Shown piece by piece: positions 5,646-11,514 of a stretch of DNA of 26,978 nucleotides. Under the pieces are notes generated by a model. That model was not told where the DNA came from. It saw only the letters and a program-made list of their open reading frames with translations, and made no database searches. Position numbers and translations under genes: made by a program. Source of the stretch: a virus; the IMG/VR virus record IMGVR_UViG_3300037808_002020, positions 1-26,978 of that record, one strand, 5' to 3'. Each line of letters opens with the position of its first letter. Position 1 is the stretch's first letter.

Positions 5646-5838
5646 TGATAACCTCAAACTCACCAGGTCGGTCGCGACGGACAGGGCGGTCTGGATACAA
5701 TACCATGAGCCAGTAACCGTGAAACGCAGGATTTGGCCCGAGGGGATCAACGTGCTTGCCGGTTACGATTGCAACTGTCCCTGCTTGGTGTGGTTCAATC
5801 TTGCCCCAACGCTTCTTAACTAGGTCACCGACTTTCAT
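5632..5838 (-). CDS. GDLV array gene 7 (68 aa)
   Basis: ATG start overlapping the stop of gene 6 by one base (TAATG), with GAGGTGG upstream. Opens MKVGDLVKKRWGKIEPHQAG. Strand TVAIVTG, then a Pro-rich loop (GKHVDPLGPNPAFHG) before YWLMVLYPDRPV, ends FEVISESR. The highest Pro/Arg content among the copies. Confidence 0.8.
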   Translation of the reverse strand: MKVGDLVKKRWGKIEPHQAGTVAIVTGKHVDPLGPNPAFHGYWLMVLYPDRPVRRDRPGEFEVISESR

Positions 5839-6008
5839 TACGAAACCACCTCAAAGAAGTCGGCATTGGACCAAGATTGTTTAAGGAAGGGGTTCTCTGA
5901 ACAATGGAGCCTCAACTCCTCAAAACCGCGGGCGGTGCGAGTCTCCATGACTACAAAGAGCTTGTTAGAATCAAAACCTAACGCTATTAACAAATCACCG
6001 ACTTTCAT
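5838..6008 (-). CDS. GDLV array gene 6, first of the second block (56 aa)
   Basis: ATG start with GGAG upstream, directly behind promoter 6036-6064. Opens MKVGDLLIALGFDSNKLFVV; the Val of GDLV is Leu here. The remainder (METRTARGFEELRLHCSENP) lacks the usual VxW strand, so it is an outlier that may be fused from other sequence after its repeat-encoded start. Ends FFEVVS with TAA instead of the SESR ending. Confidence 0.7.
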   Translation of the reverse strand: MKVGDLLIALGFDSNKLFVVMETRTARGFEELRLHCSENPFLKQSWSNADFFEVVS

Positions 6009-6102
6009 TTGAGTTCTCCATTTCTCTATATTATAAGTATAACAGGTAAACCACTGAAAGTCAAGGCTTTTTTTCGCTGAGTAGCTTTAAATCGTAGTCC
6101 CA
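5991..6102 (-). repeat. 112-bp direct repeat, copy 2
   Basis: Identical to 4879-4990, offset 1112 bp. It holds the 3' end of array gene 5, a promoter, the leader and six codons of array gene 6. Perfect identity in otherwise diverged genes points to recent duplication or gene conversion. Confidence 0.95.
6036..6064 (-). promoter_or_regulatory. Array promoter 1 (sigma-70, extended -10)
   Basis: TTGACT (6059-6064), 17-nt spacer, TATACT (6036-6041), same sequence as 4924-4952. Array gene 5 stops at 6061-6063 within the -35. Confidence 0.85.
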
Positions 6103-6246
6103 GATGTTGTCTCCAACCTTACCGTTTTGCCACAATACCTTGAACACTTTATTTAGAGCGGTTGAGTGTGGCACTGAGGCAACAACTATTCCAACCCAGC
6201 GTGGGCCGGTTGGGTGGTTGTCTTTCACTAGATCACCGACTTTCAC
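6061..6246 (-). CDS. GDLV array gene 5, end of the first block (61 aa)
   Basis: GTG start, 14-nt overlap with gene 4, ribosome-binding site GAGGTGATAA. Opens MKVGDLVKDNHPTGPRWVGI; its body KVLWQNGKVGDNIWDYDLKL and end LSEKKP match array gene 11. The stop codon sits in the promoter for the next block. Confidence 0.8.
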   Translation of the reverse strand: MKVGDLVKDNHPTGPRWVGIVVASVPHSTALNKVFKVLWQNGKVGDNIWDYDLKLLSEKKP

Positions 6247-6403
6247 TTATCACCTCGTAATCGACAACCGGGAAAAAATTATTATCACCCACTACTTGAA
6301 AAGCGCGCTCTCCATCTGACCACCTCACAAGATAGACATTTTTCCAGTAAGCATAGCGATCTGTTTTGTGCTGTCTATGTCTCACTAAATCACCGACTTT
6401 CAC
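6233..6403 (-). CDS. GDLV array gene 4 (56 aa)
   Basis: GTG start in the perfect 14-nt seam, ribosome-binding site GGAGTTAGTCA. Opens VKVGDLVRHRQHKTDRYAYW, with the central strand VYLVRWSDGERAF and a Phe-rich second hairpin (DNNFFPVVD). Ends YEVISESR. The first strand pair is shortened: there is no GIVxxI segment before the aromatic strand. Confidence 0.75.
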   Translation of the reverse strand: MKVGDLVRHRQHKTDRYAYWKNVYLVRWSDGERAFQVVGDNNFFPVVDYEVISESR

Positions 6404-6557
6404 TGACTAACTCCAACAAATTTTTGTCCATATTGTATTGAGTGTTGGTGTCAAAGAAAAGGACCATACACCTGTCGTTCTTCAGGTCATGAGTTATAAT
6501 ACCAAAACGCGTGGGAGTCCAGCGCGGTGTTTGTTTCACCAAATCACCGACTTTCAC
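6390..6557 (-). CDS. GDLV array gene 3 (55 aa)
   Basis: GTG start in the 14-nt seam with gene 2, ribosome-binding site GGAGGTTATTA. Opens VKVGDLVKQTPRWTPTRFGI, then ITHDLKNDRCMVLFFD and LLELVSESR. The central strand is MVLFFDTNTQYN, where an Asp replaces the usual Trp position. Confidence 0.75.
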   Translation of the reverse strand: MKVGDLVKQTPRWTPTRFGIITHDLKNDRCMVLFFDTNTQYNMDKNLLELVSESR

Positions 6558-6729
6558 TAATAACCTCCAATGCTGTAAAGGCTAATAGCATTTTGCTATG
6601 TGGTGTCAAGACAGTAACGGTGGGTCCATACTGCTCGCGGTCCCAGGCACTCTCCCTGCCAGTGTATCCAATAGCCAACACCACACCGATATCGCCTCGG
6701 CCGCTTCTTACCAAATCACCGACTTTCAT
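6544..6729 (-). CDS. GDLV array gene 2 (61 aa)
   Basis: The only internal seam that uses ATG (ATGAAAGTCGGTGA), overlapping gene 1 by 14 nt. Opens MKVGDLVRSGRGDIGVVLAI; body related to array gene 16 as described there. Ends ALEVISESR. The upstream ribosome-binding site is poor, so it may depend on coupling to gene 1. Confidence 0.8.
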   Translation of the reverse strand: MKVGDLVRSGRGDIGVVLAIGYTGRESAWDREQYGPTVTVLTPHSKMLLAFTALEVISESR

Positions 6730-6916
6730 TTGTTTTTTTCTTTACTCTTTTAAGCATCCACCTGGGAAAATCCTGGTATCGACTATGCTCATCCCAGGCG
6801 ATATAAACTCTGAACCAATTTTCGTCGATCTGTGAAAAAATTACACCCTTCGTGGATTTTGGATACACTGTATCGTTACCTGCAACAATATAAACCAAAT
6901 CTCCAACTTTTACCAC
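6716..6916 (-). CDS. GDLV array gene 1 (66 aa)
   Basis: GTG start at 6916, overlapping the stop of the 128-aa gene by 7 nt. Reads MVKVGDLVYIVAGNDTVYPK, a Trp-rich centre (FRVYIAWDEHSRYQ, FPRWMLKRV) and a basic end KKKTNESR, a variant of SESR. Ribosome-binding site weak. Its opening bases (AAAGTTGGAGAT) do not match the seam 14-mer, so it marks the array's upstream boundary. Confidence 0.8.
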   Translation of the reverse strand: MVKVGDLVYIVAGNDTVYPKSTKGVIFSQIDENWFRVYIAWDEHSRYQDFPRWMLKRVKKKTNESR

Positions 6917-7296
6917 TCTGGAAAATCCGCAAATAATCCCTCTAGAGAAGGGGTGCCGAAGGTTACTTTCCCTGGTGAGTCAGATTCTTTCTTATTCTTT
7001 TGTCGAGTCATTTCATGCGTTTCCAATATGCCGAGGGCCTGTACAACAGGGTGAGTCGGGTCGGCGGATAAATATACTCTCACCTTTTCTCCATTGTGCA
7101 TTGTGATTACCGGGTCTCCGTTACGGACAACCACATGCTTGACCACCTCTACAGAAGTCATTGGCTTTGAAAGGCTTAGCTTCTTTGAGTTATAGCTTTT
7201 TCCTCGTGAAAACTCAAACAGGCCGCGAGAATTGCATTTTATTATCTCTCTCTCGTCATACATGAGAAATGATATGTGTTTTATTTTGTAATTCAC
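6910..7296 (-). CDS. Hypothetical protein (128 aa)
   Basis: Unrecognised. Overlaps the upstream 220-aa gene by 4 nt and the first array gene by 7 nt, so it travels with the array. The N-terminal third is mixed beta (KIKHISFLMYDEREIIKCNS). The centre VVVRNGDPVITMHNGEKVRV has a GDPV turn followed by a strand hairpin, possibly a degenerate relative of the GDLV module. The C-terminal 40 residues are charged, then Gly/Pro-rich, probably flexible. Confidence 0.75.
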   Translation of the reverse strand: MNYKIKHISFLMYDEREIIKCNSRGLFEFSRGKSYNSKKLSLSKPMTSVEVVKHVVVRNGDPVITMHNGEKVRVYLSADPTHPVVQALGILETHEMTRQKNKKESDSPGKVTFGTPSLEGLFADFPEW

Positions 7297-7955
7297 CCTC
7301 TTTTCCTCTTTAAGTCTGACTCATGCGCAAATATTGTGGAGACATCACCAGTAAGTAGTATACTGTAAATCCTGGAGCCTGCCGCGGCTCGAGTGACCGG
7401 TTTTGAATCGATGCCTATCACAAATCCTACTTTGTTTTTTTCATAGTTTCGACACATCTTATTGGGATGGCTTGTTTCAGGGTTGTAGTTTGCCAAATCC
7501 AATCGATTATTGGATCTTATTTGTATGCAATCTCCCTTCTGGAATTTCAACTCCTTTCTATGTATCTCTCTAATTTTTTTAGCATACTTGTTGCAACAGA
7601 ACTTATTCCAATCTCTCTTTGTGAGAGTGAAGTGCTGTGGATTGCTCAATATAGTGCTTACATAATTGGAATAGTAAGGGGGGTTGGCACTATAGTATTT
7701 TGCAACCTGTAAGGCTTCGTCGCGGTGGCGCTGACTAAACCCATCAGCCCACAACTCTTCTTCTTCCATTACTTCTGAGTTATATTTCTGATAGATGATT
7801 CCCAACCATCTCTCTTGGCCAAAGCTGAATTCTGACTTGTAGTCACTCTGGGCAATCAGGGAAGATATAAATGTGGATTCTCTCTCCAACAAGAAAGAGG
7901 ACCACTTCTCTAAAAATGACTGCAAATATTCTTTAGAGTTTTTGTCCTTGCTCAT
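7293..7955 (-). CDS. Unknown N-terminal domain fused to a GDLV-like module (220 aa)
   Basis: Residues 1-130 are an unrecognised, mostly helical and aromatic-rich domain (ERWLGIIYQKYNSEV, WNKFCCNKYAKKIREIHRK). From about 137 the protein switches to KFQKGDCIQIRSNN, then VGFVIGIDSKPV, YSILLTGDVSTIF and a closing ESDLKRKRG. That is the same strand order as the array proteins. It overlaps the upstream 56-aa GDLV gene (ATGA) and the gene below, placing it at the head of the array transcript. It may show what the small modules act with. Confidence 0.75.
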   Translation of the reverse strand: MSKDKNSKEYLQSFLEKWSSFLLERESTFISSLIAQSDYKSEFSFGQERWLGIIYQKYNSEVMEEEELWADGFSQRHRDEALQVAKYYSANPPYYSNYVSTILSNPQHFTLTKRDWNKFCCNKYAKKIREIHRKELKFQKGDCIQIRSNNRLDLANYNPETSHPNKMCRNYEKNKVGFVIGIDSKPVTRAAAGSRIYSILLTGDVSTIFAHESDLKRKRG

Positions 7956-8122
7956 ACGTTAGCCTTTCGGAGGCTGGATCTTAAGGTTTTTAAGGTTTTT
8001 GTTTGGGTGGCCCACAAGACCGATACGATGGCATCACCGCCGAATATATTAGAGTCAATTATTTTTAAAAGTACTCCAGGGGTAGTCTCCCCTCTAGTAA
8101 TAACTAAATCGCCAGGTTTCAT
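7952..8122 (-). CDS. GDLV-family small protein upstream of the array (56 aa)
   Basis: ATG start at 8122 with GCG/GGAG-like leader after the promoter at 8149-8177. Opens MKPGDLVITRGETTPGVLLK, has AIVSVLWATQ as the central strand and ends basic (RSSLRKANV). The ending lacks SESR because the next gene is not a family member; instead the stop overlaps its ATG. First family copy on this transcript. Confidence 0.75.
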   Translation of the reverse strand: MKPGDLVITRGETTPGVLLKIIDSNIFGGDAIVSVLWATQTKTLKTLRSSLRKANV

Positions 8123-8148
8123 ATACGCTCCTTCATTGTTATAATAAT

Positions 8149-8177
8149 ATATTACACTATTTTTTAAGAAAAGTCAA
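8149..8177 (-). promoter_or_regulatory. Sigma-70-like promoter for the head of the array operon
   Basis: TTGACT (8172-8177), 17-nt spacer, TAATAT (8149-8154) on the minus strand. The -10 matches consensus at four positions. It stands 27 nt before the ATG at 8122. Confidence 0.6.
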
Positions 8178-8182
8178 TAATA

Positions 8183-8362
8183 TTATTGCTTTAACTCGCT
8201 AATATCGTATATTAGTTCACTACAATGGTACCAGCCCATGGGGGCGCTGGGATTGGCCCAAATCATGAAGCCCATAAAGTCTTTAACCCCCAAGCACTGG
8301 CCATGGCAACCGAACCTGGTGGAGTAGAAGATGGTATTTCTCTTGAGTTTGCCTTTCTTCAT
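8183..8362 (-). CDS. Small Cys/His-containing hypothetical protein (59 aa)
   Basis: Begins MKKGKLKRNTIFYSTRFGCH and contains FMGFMIWANPSAPMGWYHCS. The ATG at 8362 overlaps the upstream stop (ATGA). Cys and His residues (GCHGQC, YHC) could bind metal, but spacing fits no family I know. The last gene of its operon: promoter 8149-8177 follows its stop. Confidence 0.65.
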   Translation of the reverse strand: MKKGKLKRNTIFYSTRFGCHGQCLGVKDFMGFMIWANPSAPMGWYHCSELIYDISELKQ

Positions 8363-8616
8363 TCTTGACCGTAAGTTGTGGGCATCTCCTTGACTAAATT
8401 AATAAATTCTTTATTTTTTCTGGTTACTTTGCCCGGGCGCGTTCTCTTAATCGATTCAGAGGGCAACTCTGCCCATTCGCCGTTGACTGGGAAATAGACT
8501 AAGTGCTTTCCTGAAGCTTCGTCAGTCTTCAGGAAAATTCCCTTTTCCCCCTTTATATCCAAATCAAAGAGATCATAACTTACTATGACCTTCACTTCTT
8601 CGCCGCGGGTTATCAC
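8359..8616 (-). CDS. Small protein with SH3-like GEEVKV opening (85 aa)
   Basis: GTG start at 8616, 4 nt after the previous stop, with AAGAAAGGA upstream. Opens MITRGEEVKVIVSYDLFDLD, then KGIFLKTDEASGKHLVYFPV and an ELPSESIKRT close: the same strand arrangement as the array proteins, with GEEV for GDLV. A basic helix (KVTRKNKEFINLVKEM) follows as an extra tail. Unknown role. Confidence 0.75.
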   Translation of the reverse strand: MITRGEEVKVIVSYDLFDLDIKGEKGIFLKTDEASGKHLVYFPVNGEWAELPSESIKRTRPGKVTRKNKEFINLVKEMPTTYGQE

Positions 8617-8620
8617 GTTG

Positions 8621-8884
8621 CTAATCCTTTCTTAAAAGCGTGTCTGTAATAGTTTGAACACACTGAAGCCTTTCAGACTCATCGGCCATACAATATGCAG
8701 ACTTTTCTTCGAGAATTGTCCTTATGAGAATAAAGGTTTTCTCATAATCATTTTTTGCGTCGGCCATCTTCTTCGAGTCCAAGTCGTCGACAATGAAACC
8801 TTCGACTTCTCGCTGGGCACCTTTAGGTCCGGTGGTTGAGGATTTCCATTTATACCCTTTTCCCATCCTAATATTATTCATCAT
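8621..8884 (-). CDS. Hypothetical protein (87 aa)
   Basis: Unrecognised. Overlaps the upstream gene by 11 nt. A Gly/Lys-rich N-terminus (MMNNIRMGKGYKWKSSTTGP) precedes a helical body (DAKNDYEKTFILIRTILEEK) with two Cys. No signal or membrane segment. Either Met 1 or Met 2 may be the start; the difference is one residue. Confidence 0.7.
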   Translation of the reverse strand: MMNNIRMGKGYKWKSSTTGPKGAQREVEGFIVDDLDSKKMADAKNDYEKTFILIRTILEEKSAYCMADESERLQCVQTITDTLLRKD

Positions 8885-9074
8885 GATTCTCCGTTTCGTT
8901 AGCTAAAATGAGGAGAGTGTCCGCTAGCTCAAAGGCAGAATCAATATCCAAATCAATTCGGTGAGTGTTTCCTAAAAGTATTGTAACTGAATTGTTTTCA
9001 TTGAACACTTCTGTGAGTATCATATCACCCTCTGGTGTGTTGATGTAAAATTGTTTTTTGCTTGTTAATGACAC
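8874..9074 (-). CDS. Hypothetical protein (66 aa)
   Basis: GTG start at 9074 with ACGGAG 8 nt upstream. Reads as a beta hairpin (KQFYINTPEGDMILTEVF, VTILLGNTHRIDLD) followed by an amphipathic helix (SAFELADTLLILANET). Acidic. No family recognised. Placed between an SH3-like gene and the 87-aa gene, all apparently co-transcribed. Confidence 0.7.
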   Translation of the reverse strand: MSLTSKKQFYINTPEGDMILTEVFNENNSVTILLGNTHRIDLDIDSAFELADTLLILANETENHDE

Positions 9075-9095
9075 TTATTTCTCCGTTTTAGTAAA

Positions 9096-9296
9096 CTATA
9101 CTAGCTGCTCTTCGCTACCAAAAGAATAAAGCTTCCAGTATTTATATTTTATTATGTTGCCCTCTAGCAGACCTGATTGCATTAGAACATTGTAGGAGTC
9201 CTTTCCTATTTTTCCTACTATGGTTCCCTTCACATTCAGGGGTTTGCCAAAAGGAAAGTCTCGAATCCAGACTTCATCTCCCTTTACAAATTCCAT
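9096..9296 (-). CDS. Small SH3-like protein with KGDEVWIRD opening (66 aa)
   Basis: MEFVKGDEVWIRDFPFGKPL, then VKGTIVGKIGKDSYNVLMQS and KYWKLYSF: the layout of KOW/SH3-like barrels and of the array proteins (GDEV for GDLV). No ribosome-binding site precedes the ATG at 9296. Instead the start codon lies in an 8-bp hairpin (9293-9313) just after uvsE. Expression may therefore be structure-controlled or coupled. Confidence 0.75.
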   Translation of the reverse strand: MEFVKGDEVWIRDFPFGKPLNVKGTIVGKIGKDSYNVLMQSGLLEGNIIKYKYWKLYSFGSEEQLV

Positions 9297-9313
9297 ACTA
9301 TTAATTAGTATGG
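9293..9313 (-). repeat. Inverted repeat covering a start codon
   Basis: CCATACTA and TAGTATGG form a perfect 8-bp stem with a 5-nt loop; the ATG of the 66-aa gene is inside the 3' arm. AT-rich, no T-run, so not a terminator. Confidence 0.7.
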
Positions 9314-9314
9314 A

Positions 9315-9337
9315 CTTCTAGATTATTGTTCTAGAAG
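9315..9337 (-). repeat. Inverted repeat at the end of uvsE
   Basis: CTTCTAGA and TCTAGAAG form a perfect 8-bp stem with a 7-nt loop that includes the uvsE stop codon. One base separates it from the next hairpin. Confidence 0.7.
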
Positions 9338-10249
9338 GATTTTTCTGTATTTCAAAAGAGCACGTTCTTTCATTTTGCATTCAAGCATCATATCATAGTC
9401 TACGCCGTATCTGTCGACTCTGTTGTAGATATAATCAGAGTGTGCTTGGACTCTGATCTTCTCATCTCGCTGCTCCTCGCGACGGGACTCCGAAAGGTGA
9501 ACAACGGGCTTGATACCCTTTGGCCACGTCGAAGCTGCAAGTCGAACTGCTTCTTCTTCCGTCTGCCCATTGCGGCAGAAGCGGAAATGATGATAGTCAA
9601 ACACGATTGGCACCTTTACTTTCTTGTATATGTAGCCGTAAAGGTGCCTAACAGACCACATGGACGCTTTATCGTCGTTTTCCAGAGTAAGCCTAGCCCT
9701 CGTGCCTTCGTCCAGTCTAAGGAAGTTTTTGCACCATCTGCGGGCAGTGCCTTCAAAGTCTCCACCATATGTACCACCAACGTGAATGTTAATCTTGTTG
9801 TAGTGACTAGGGGCAAAACCCATAAGATCAAAGATTTTCGAATGACCGTTTAGTTCCTTGATAGCTTTGTCTGCAACTGACTGCCTTGGTGAACCAAGGA
9901 CGTTGAAGGGGCCAGGGTGAAAGGTTAACCTGTGGTTATTACGGGTGGCATATTCTCCGGCAAGGTCTAAATGATAGCAGATCTCATTGTAATCAGGAAG
10001 ATCACTGAACTCGTATTCAGACATCCAGGGGAAGATGTCTGAGGACATACGATAAAACTTGATACCATTTTTTTCATTCCACTCAAGGATTTTTTTGAGG
10101 TCTTTGATATTCTGTAGTGCGAGTTCTGATACATAAGATAAACCTTTCGCCTGAAAGGTTCTTTTAATCATTGAACGGTTGGTGGTGATGCGCCTAGACT
10201 TAGGTACATCTGATAGGGTCATGTTTATACAGGCGTATCCGTAATTCAT
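9323..10249 (-). CDS. uvsE: UV-damage endonuclease (UVDE)
   Basis: 308 aa, full length for the family. This TIM-barrel enzyme nicks DNA 5' of UV photoproducts, starting alternative excision repair. Recognisable blocks: FYRMSSDIFPW (65-75), TFHPGPFNVLGSP (109-121, His 111), NIHVGGTYGG (154-163, His 156), LTLENDD (187-193, Glu 190), VFDYHHF (216-222, Asp 218 and adjacent His), VVHLSES (249-255, His 251) and MLECK (288-292, Glu 290). These supply the expected metal ligands. ATG 10249 follows a promoter of its own just past tRNA-Arg. In a phage it would protect or repair viral DNA. Confidence 0.95.
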   Translation of the reverse strand: MNYGYACINMTLSDVPKSRRITTNRSMIKRTFQAKGLSYVSELALQNIKDLKKILEWNEKNGIKFYRMSSDIFPWMSEYEFSDLPDYNEICYHLDLAGEYATRNNHRLTFHPGPFNVLGSPRQSVADKAIKELNGHSKIFDLMGFAPSHYNKINIHVGGTYGGDFEGTARRWCKNFLRLDEGTRARLTLENDDKASMWSVRHLYGYIYKKVKVPIVFDYHHFRFCRNGQTEEEAVRLAASTWPKGIKPVVHLSESRREEQRDEKIRVQAHSDYIYNRVDRYGVDYDMMLECKMKERALLKYRKILLEQ

Positions 10250-10277
10250 GATTGTTCCTTGTTGTGGTTGTTTATAA

Positions 10278-10306
10278 AGTATAGCTTAATTTTTATGAAA
10301 TGTCAA
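10278..10306 (-). promoter_or_regulatory. Sigma-70 promoter of uvsE
   Basis: TTGACA (10301-10306), 17-nt spacer, TATACT (10278-10283). It begins 9 nt beyond the tRNA-Arg 3' end, the same tRNA-then-promoter order as at tRNA-Lys. The best match to consensus in the window. Confidence 0.8.
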
Positions 10307-10315
10307 CATAAATTG

Positions 10316-10389
<74 letters not shown>

Positions 10390-10401
10390 AAAAAATTCTT
10401 A

Positions 10402-10962
10402 TTATATTTTCTCTAACTCTCTTACGAGGGAGTGTTTATAACACACTGGTTGGTAGGATTCTGCTCCGCCCACAAGTACTTCTTTATCTTCTTTACAAAG
10501 ACGCTCTGTATAATAGGCATCTCTATCACACTTAGCACACACGGCAGGGCATATCTCTATACTGGTTGCCCAAGGCATTATATCCTTGACTTCATCAAAC
10601 GGCACATACCCGGTGGGTTGTGAGGATAACTGGAGACTAGATATTAGAATGGTTTTACCCTGGCGATACAAGTCGAAACAAGCACGAGCTGAACCTGGAA
10701 TCATAAATAATTCGTCTACGGCTACAACATCATGCAGGGCCCCTTGTTCTAATATCTCTGCTCCTGACTTGACCAGTATAGAAGTATGCTCCTGACCTTT
10801 GTGTGTTACCACCTTACTATCAGAATATCTATCGTCGATGTTTGGCTTAAACAAGATAGTAGTTTTCTTTTGAAACCTGTATCTTTCAAGTGCCGCAAGC
10901 ATTCTTGTGGTCTTGCCACCAAACATTGGTCCGGTAAATATTTTGAGTTCAGGTGATTTCAC
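10402..10962 (-). CDS. tdk: Thymidine kinase, type II
   Basis: Transfers phosphate from ATP to thymidine for dTTP salvage. The start is taken as GTG 10962, one base after the previous stop. It gives 186 aa starting MKSPELKIFTGPMFGGKTT as the family does; a longer reading to 11052 would overlap the upstream gene in another frame. P-loop GPMFGGKT (11-18), catalytic-base region AVDELFMIPG with Glu 84 (family usually DExQF), SSLQLSSQP (108-116), and zinc ligands Cys 142, Cys 145, Cys 174 and His 177. The missing Gln after the Glu marks a diverged subgroup. Works with dUTPase and glutaredoxin toward dTTP supply. Confidence 0.92.
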   Translation of the reverse strand: MKSPELKIFTGPMFGGKTTRMLAALERYRFQKKTTILFKPNIDDRYSDSKVVTHKGQEHTSILVKSGAEILEQGALHDVVAVDELFMIPGSARACFDLYRQGKTILISSLQLSSQPTGYVPFDEVKDIMPWATSIEICPAVCAKCDRDAYYTERLCKEDKEVLVGGAESYQPVCYKHSLVRELEKI

Positions 10963-10963
10963 T

Positions 10964-11437
10964 TTAGAGGTCGATCGAGAAAGAACCGTCGTCGTGGTCA
11001 ACGGACGCGGTCCACCCGCTGGCGGCGTGTGGCGACTTTTTAAGATTGCCAAGCGTTGTCGTCAACTCTGACGATACTGTGCACTTTCCTCTCTTATAGT
11101 CGTATTGCTCAATACTGCACTCAATCAAACTGTCAAGGTCCATAAAATTCTCTTTAATTTGTTCGACTACATAGCCGTCAAAATCAAAAGACCCTCTCTC
11201 ATAACCTTCCAGGTAATCTCCGTCCCGAAGTACATCAATGGCGGCTTCGTCTCCGAAACTTGTTTTGACGCTCAGGTCTGGGTCTAGGATTAATCCCATA
11301 ACTCGATCGGCTGTGCAAGTCTGCTCAACTGATTGTTCCTCTAGGTCCCCTGTGCTGTGCCAACCCTCGTGGTGATCCTCGTAAGTTAGGGTCACAATCG
11401 TGTCGTCATTTCCAGGGATCTTGTTTACTTTGCTCAT
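10964..11437 (-). CDS. Acidic hypothetical protein (157 aa)
   Basis: Unrecognised. AAAGGAGAAAAT precedes the ATG at 11437, and a TTGACT promoter lies about 50 nt upstream. Strongly acidic, with beta-type segments (DTIVTLTYEDHHEGWH, RGKCTVSSELTTTLGN) and a C-terminal strand ending SVDHDDGSFSIDL. No signal peptide or membrane helix. First gene of the operon with thymidine kinase and tRNA-Arg. Confidence 0.75.
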   Translation of the reverse strand: MSKVNKIPGNDDTIVTLTYEDHHEGWHSTGDLEEQSVEQTCTADRVMGLILDPDLSVKTSFGDEAAIDVLRDGDYLEGYERGSFDFDGYVVEQIKENFMDLDSLIECSIEQYDYKRGKCTVSSELTTTLGNLKKSPHAASGWTASVDHDDGSFSIDL

Positions 11438-11482
11438 ATTTTCTCCTTTATAGTTAAAAGCAATTTCTCAATTCGTATTAAT

Positions 11483-11511
11483 ATACTACGATATTTTTAA
11501 GTTAAAGTCAA
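11483..11511 (-). promoter_or_regulatory. Sigma-70-like promoter
   Basis: TTGACT (11506-11511), 17-nt spacer, TAGTAT (11483-11488). It starts 3 nt after the methyltransferase stop and drives the 157-aa gene, thymidine kinase and tRNA-Arg. Confidence 0.6.
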
Positions 11512-11514
11512 CAA

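Larger units (their letters stand above)
3125..6916 (-). other. Tandem array of 21 overlapping GDLV-family mini-genes
   Basis: Twenty-one consecutive genes of 49 to 70 codons, all minus strand. Shared plan: (M/V)KVGDLV opening, a middle strand like GIVxxI, often VxW or VLW with a Gly turn, and a close resembling LEVISESR. This fits a small SH3/KOW-like barrel, although fold and function are inferred. Fourteen of the 20 junctions use the identical 14-nt gene overlap GTGAAAGTCGGTGA or a one- or two-base variant. The others overlap by 1, 4, 23 or 29 nt, or are one of three gaps of 52, 52 and 63 nt that hold promoters. The array therefore reads as four transcription blocks. Confidence 0.85.

Noticed and set aside
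5466-5750. 94-aa version of array gene 8
   Set aside because: The extra 35 residues are gene 7 read out of frame; the GTG at 5645 is in the standard seam with a ribosome-binding site.
3282-6916. Short motif repeated every 150-200 bp, at first sight a CRISPR-like or interspersed repeat array
   Set aside because: The repeat (tcaccgactttcac on the plus strand) is the gene seam; spacing varies and the intervals are open reading frames on one strand.
9440-9853. 137-codon plus-strand frame within uvsE
   Set aside because: Antisense shadow of a confidently identified gene.
10402-11052. 216-aa version of thymidine kinase
   Set aside because: The added 30 residues are unlike the family and lie in another frame of the upstream gene; the GTG at 10962 gives the normal start.
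11136-11142. TTGACA inside the 157-aa gene, and similar hits at 896, 3748, 6465, 6606 and 17909
   Set aside because: No reasonable -10 at the right spacing, or coding context explains them.
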